64,000 nt of DNA from the NCBI GenBank assembly GCA_024036415.1, contig JAMWET010001078.1, forward strand, positions 52,757 to 116,756, in the 5' to 3' direction. The notes beneath the pieces are model-generated. The model saw only the letters and a program-made list of their open reading frames with translations. It was not told the DNA's origin and did not search any database. The position numbers and the translations under genes are program-made. Shown piece after piece: positions 60,244 to 64,000 of the stretch. How positions within the stretch are numbered: position 1 is the stretch's first letter; every line of letters begins with the position of its first letter. Origin of the DNA: Prochilodus magdalenae (Eukaryota > Chordata > Actinopteri > Characiformes > Prochilodontidae).

Positions 60244-60757
60244 TGAACTTCTAGAAAAAAAATGTTCAGATTTTTTTATTTTTTGATAGTGTGAAAAAGC
60301 ACAAAGGCAGTTCTGAAGGATTATTTCTGTACTACTGTATTACTAAAGGTCCACTGGCATTTGTTTACATTTAAGTTAATTTCAAATTAAGTTAATTTAA
60401 GTTTAAATTCATTTTCATTTATTTATTCATTTAATTTCATTTTATTCATTTAATTTAATATTTAACTTTTTTTAAAAAGTTTAAACCATGAATAGTCTAA
60501 ATAAGGACCAGTTATCTGACTAAATATGACTAGCAATTTTCTCAGGAGACAACTTTTCATTTTATTTGCACACAGATGGTTGAAACCTACAATGTTATGC
60601 AAATAAAGGTCACATTTATTCATTAACAATGTGGGGCATCTTATCTTACTGTATTTTTTAAATGTCCATGTATATCGGCATCGGCATCTGCAGATATGTA
60701 CAGGTATAATATCGGATATCGGCATCGGCTCATAATTACCATATCGGTGCATCCCTA

Positions 60758-60765
60758 ATATCAAG
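60758..60765 (+). other. hAT target-site duplication, right (ATATCAAG)
   Basis: Identical to 57963-57970. Confidence 0.92.
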
Positions 60766-62085
60766 TAAAACCTCTATCTGACTCCTATTCCCCTCTCATA
60801 GCCTACAGCCTGTAACCAACGACCTTCAGCCTGTTATGAGGTGGGCACTTAAAGGACCATTCAAGTGAACTCAGTTGTTGTTAGGTAGACCTAGGTTAAT
60901 AGTCTGTCACCAGGGCAGAGAGTGAGCATACAGAGAAAGCGGATGTAATATCCTTCTTAAAATCTAGTGGATGGTACCTGAAGATGTCAGTGACGTCACT
61001 GAAAGTAACTTCTTCGGCGCTGACTGCAGGCAGGATGCAGGTGTTGGCTGGTAGTACCGGTATGTATGTGTATGTCTGTGTGGGGGCCTGTGTGTGTGCA
61101 TGTGTGGGGCTGGTAAGTTTGAATGTGCCTTTTAATGAGTAAGTGTATAATTTCTGCTTTGCTTAACATTTGACTGAACAAAGATTGCGTCAAAATGGAC
61201 ACTACAACTTGGCTCGGACAGAGACGGGATAAAAGAGGTGAAGGGGAAGAGGTGTAATTCAGGCTCTAATAAGACACTCACGGCTGTGGAAACTTCCTTC
61301 CTGTCTAGCTCAGGCCTCTAACTGAAACGAATGGGCCTGTGAAGCCAGACGCTGCCACAGACAGCCTCATTTCCTCCACTCTAATGGCGTGCAGGTGAAT
61401 AATTGTGCTGATCGATGGCAATATTCACTGCCCCTAGCCCACACAAGCTTTAGAAAGGAGAAGGCTTTGGCTCCTTTTCTTCGCCCGAATAATCCATCGC
61501 CTCTTTCTCTTCTAACCTGTCTGACCGCTTGGTGCTGGCGCTCAACAGTCCAGTGCTGTGGTAGCCATGGTATTTTACAGCATCTCAATTAAGTCAATGT
61601 CTCAGTTTAATCAGGGGAATGGGCCTCGGTGTAATTACTGGATTAAATCGATCCACACCACTCATAAACTGACCTTTATTTGACGTTTGTTGGTAATGGG
61701 AATGGTAAGGTATGTAAAAAGTGACTGGTGTCAGCAGTGGCAGTAACTACAGTTGAATTAACCTTTAGGCCTCAGTGTTTTTACTGTTATTTGTTATTTA
61801 AATTAAGATATGAATTAATACTACATTTTATAATGAACTAAATTTACATTCTATATTGACAGGTTTAAGTCATTTAGTAATAATACTCATCTACCTATGT
61901 ACATAAATGTCTGTATTATTTGCAAAACTAAGTGATCAGCAGTCACTAAAAAGGCGCTGATGGAGACTCCTAAGTGTCTACAAGTCTACAATATGCGATA
62001 CAAAGTGGCATTACTGATGCTAACTAAATGAACTGCTTTATAAATCCTGACAGTCCCACTTCCTAAAATATAATATGCTATACTA
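60766..62085. other. Intronic, possible conserved non-coding segment
   Basis: 61290-61640 is mixed-composition, unique-looking sequence, including GTGCTGATCGATGGCAATA and AATTACTGGATTAAATCGAT. It could be a conserved enhancer, but nothing in the window proves this. The rest shows no feature. Confidence 0.35.
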
Positions 62086-62092
62086 TATATAC

Positions 62093-62142
62093 TGTGTGTG
62101 TGTGTGTGTGTGTATGTGTGTGTGCGTGTGTGTGTGTGTGTG

Positions 62143-62183
<41 letters not shown>

Positions 62184-62195
62184 GTGTGTGTGTAC
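62093..62195. repeat. (GT)n microsatellite
   Basis: GT tract of about 100 bases with TATG and TGCG interruptions, ending in a short TACTG triplicate (62192-62208). Confidence 0.95.
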
Positions 62196-62214
62196 TGTAC
62201 TGTACTGTGGGCAT

Positions 62215-63225
62215 ATATTCCAGCAGATACAGGCAGCAACTTCAGGTTACATTCACATCAACCATCATAATGTGGGAAAAAATGTGATCCCTGCAATTTT
62301 GACCATGGCATGATTGCTTGTGCCAGACAGGCTCCTTCGAGTGTTTCTATAACCGCTGATCCTTTGAGATTTTCATAAACAACAGTCTATGGAGTTTTCC
62401 TTAGAATGGTGCAATAAGGAAAACAGCATCCAGTGAGCGACAGTTCTGTGGATAGAAACGCCTTGAGAGGTCAACAGAAAATGGGCAGTTGGCTACGGTA
62501 ACTCAGATACTCAGTACCTCACTCTACAATTATGGTGAGCAAAGAATGCACAACGTGTCAAACCACATATGGGTTACAACAGCAGAAGACCATGGCAGGT
62601 TCCACTGTCAGCCAAGAACAGAAAGTTGAGACTGCAGTGGGCACAAGGGAGCCAAATCTGGACAATTGAAGCCTGGAAAAACCTGGCCTGGTGAATCTCG
62701 TTTTATTCTAGAGCACACAGAATTGGCAGGTCACAGTTTAGTGAATGCATGAATCCCAAGACCAGCCTGTTTGTATCGACTGTCCAGGCTGAAGAGAGGC
62801 TAGTATAAGGTATGGAGGATGGTTTCTTGGCACGCTTTAGACCTGTTAAAACCAATTATCACTTAAAACCATTGCCTATTTAAATGCTTTTGCCAGCCTA
62901 GTGCCCTTCATGGCCATGATGTACCATCTTCTAATGGCTACTTCCAACGTGATAAAAAAGCATGTTACAAAACAAACTAGTCTCATAAACATGATAATGA
63001 GTTCTGTGTTCTTCAGTCAACTTTCCAGTCAGCAGGTCTGAATACCACAGAAGACCTTTGGAATATGGTAACATGGGAGATTCACAGGATGCAAGTGAAC
63101 CTGAAACATCTGCAGGTATTGCAAGATGCAATCATGCCAACATGGCTCAGAAGAGTTGAGACAGCTTTGAGAATAAACGGAGGTCCTACATCCTACCCAG
63201 CATTAGTACAGGTTTCTTAATGATG
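62215..63225 (+). pseudogene. Tc1-like transposon copy, group D, decayed
   Basis: The order of segments follows a common fish Tc1-like element almost end to end: GTTTTCCTTAGAATGGTGCA, ATCCAGTGAGCGACAGTTCT and GGTCAACAGAAAATGGGCAG (N-terminal region), CAGCAGAAGACCATGGCAGG (second DNA-binding part), AATCTGGACAATTGAAGCCT to GTGAATCTCGTTTT (catalytic SESRF-like), TTTCTTGGCACGCTTTAG, ATCTTCTAATGGCTACTTCC, GAAGACCTTTGGAATATGGT and ACATCTGCAGGTATTGCAAG (C-terminal). The DNA coding for the WPxxSPDLNPIE segment is altered (about 63012-63050). Frames are broken throughout. The terminal repeats were not located. Confidence 0.75.
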
Positions 63226-64000
63226 CAGTGGGTGTGTAAAACAAAAGATGATTTGGCATTTTAGATGCTTATGAAAGTATAGTTTGTCTATTTATGTATT
63301 TTCCAAATGTTATTATGGTTTAACCATGTTTAACCAATAAAGCTATTTTTGCAAATTATTGTACATGGTTCTTTATTTCTCTCAGCTTCTGGCTCTGCAA
63401 AATCACCCGCTTGTGGGAATCAAAGTACAAACCAATATTACAGAATGTTTGTTCACATGTTGCTTGCAATTACGTCTTACCATCAGAGAGGTCCTACGTA
63501 GCGTTGCTTTGAGTTTCTCTGAATTTGAGCATCTTCCAATTTCCATAAATGTCATGTAAATGCAAAACAGGGAAATTTGGTATACATAAAATTTGACCAC
63601 TGGTACAGTAAGCATTTTTATATGAGCTAATTATTAATAACTAATACAACTCAATATGTTATATTTCTTGTGCAATAGGCGGTATGTACTTTTAGATAAT
63701 TAAGAAAAACTAGTGGAAATTGGTACACAGAATTTTCAAGATGTAAGGATTAATAGGTCCCACACACACTGGACACTGAAGAGCAGTTTAGCACTGCTCA
63801 TTGTACAGCGCTTCTGTTGGAGAACACCCAAAAGTTAGCCCCAGTTGAGAAATAAACTCAGCATGTCCGAGTTTTGTTGATAAGGTCACTCTGGGTCCTC
63901 TTGGGCTGTTTGTTATGGAGGGACAGGCTAATGTATTCCAAAAGCACTTTTCATCATTGAACACTCTTTTATCCTGTGGGAGCCTGCTGCCCAAAAAAAA
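63226..64000. other. Intronic, nothing recognised
   Basis: AT-rich sequence to the end of the window. No gene or repeat was recognised. Confidence 0.5.

Larger units (their letters stand above)
57971..60757 (+). mobile_element. Structurally complete hAT transposon, 2787 bp
   Basis: The termini are TAGGGGTGCACGATGATATC on the left and, in reverse complement, TAGGGATGCACCGATATGG on the right, an imperfect inverted repeat of about 15 bases starting TAGGG. An identical 8-bp target duplication (ATATCAAG) flanks both sides. ATCGGC/GCCGAT repeats cluster just inside both ends (57995-58080 and 60670-60735), as expected of subterminal transposase-binding sites. Between them lies one + strand transposase gene with a single intron and open reading frames. 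The clean duplication and open frame suggest a recent insertion in the xkr7 intron or flank. Confidence 0.92.

Noticed and set aside
62075..62313. Cysteine/valine-rich open frames
   Set aside because: They arise from the GT microsatellite, as do similar frames at 6.3, 38.0 and 52.8 kb.

Overview
The window looks like intergenic and intronic chromosomal DNA of a ray-finned (teleost) fish. The evidence is a vertebrate-type split gene with a CpG-rich first exon, long CA, GA and TA microsatellites, many decayed Tc1/mariner copies of several lineages, fish-type hAT elements, a tRNA-derived SINE, and LINE 3' ends of the kind seen in teleosts. An ostariophysan such as a catfish, characin or electric fish is possible, but the sequence alone does not settle it. 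No prokaryotic or viral gene organisation is visible.

Only one host coding exon is secure: the first exon of an XK-related membrane protein gene, most like XKR7, at 22997-23529 on the + strand. It sits in a CpG-rich island and ends in a clean GT donor. No later exon was recognised, so either intron 1 runs beyond 40 kb or exon 2 was missed. Everything upstream of 22.9 kb would then be 5' flank, and everything downstream probably intron.

Layout. 1-10 kb: flank with a hAT end (about 2321), a Tc1 remnant, an L2-like fragment, a broken hAT transposase (5.6-5.9 kb) and CA/GA tracts. 10-17 kb: a TIR element (10.08-10.63 kb), a SINE (12.07-12.29 kb) followed by a Tc1 remnant, a longer decayed Tc1 copy (15.06-16.34 kb) and a degenerate triple repeat (16.67-17.0 kb). 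19.3-22.5 kb: a cluster of Tc1 copies, one of which is split by a palindromic TIR element. 22.6-23.8 kb: a TA/GA tract, the promoter region and xkr7 exon 1. 24-38 kb: more Tc1 copies, SINE and LINE ends, and a 207-bp tandem duplication carrying microsatellites. 40.22-41.70 kb: a minisatellite of about 38-bp composite units. 44.1-47 kb: a small hAT-like element, a 781-bp TIR element with a 6-bp target-site duplication and an unrecognised reading frame, and a LINE 3' half. 47.5-57.8 kb: a dispersed repeat pair, Tc1 remnants, GA and CA tracts. 57.97-60.76 kb: a structurally complete hAT transposon with an 8-bp target-site duplication, TIRs and an open two-exon BED-finger transposase. 62.2-63.2 kb: another decayed Tc1 copy.

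The recognisable reading frames other than xkr7 belong to mobile elements. At least five Tc1-like groups can be told apart; they are labelled A to E here for convenience only. Group A is present seven times, in both orientations. The two items most worth following are the open hAT element and the 781-bp TIR element. Repeat-family assignments are from memory of family features and are unverified by any search.
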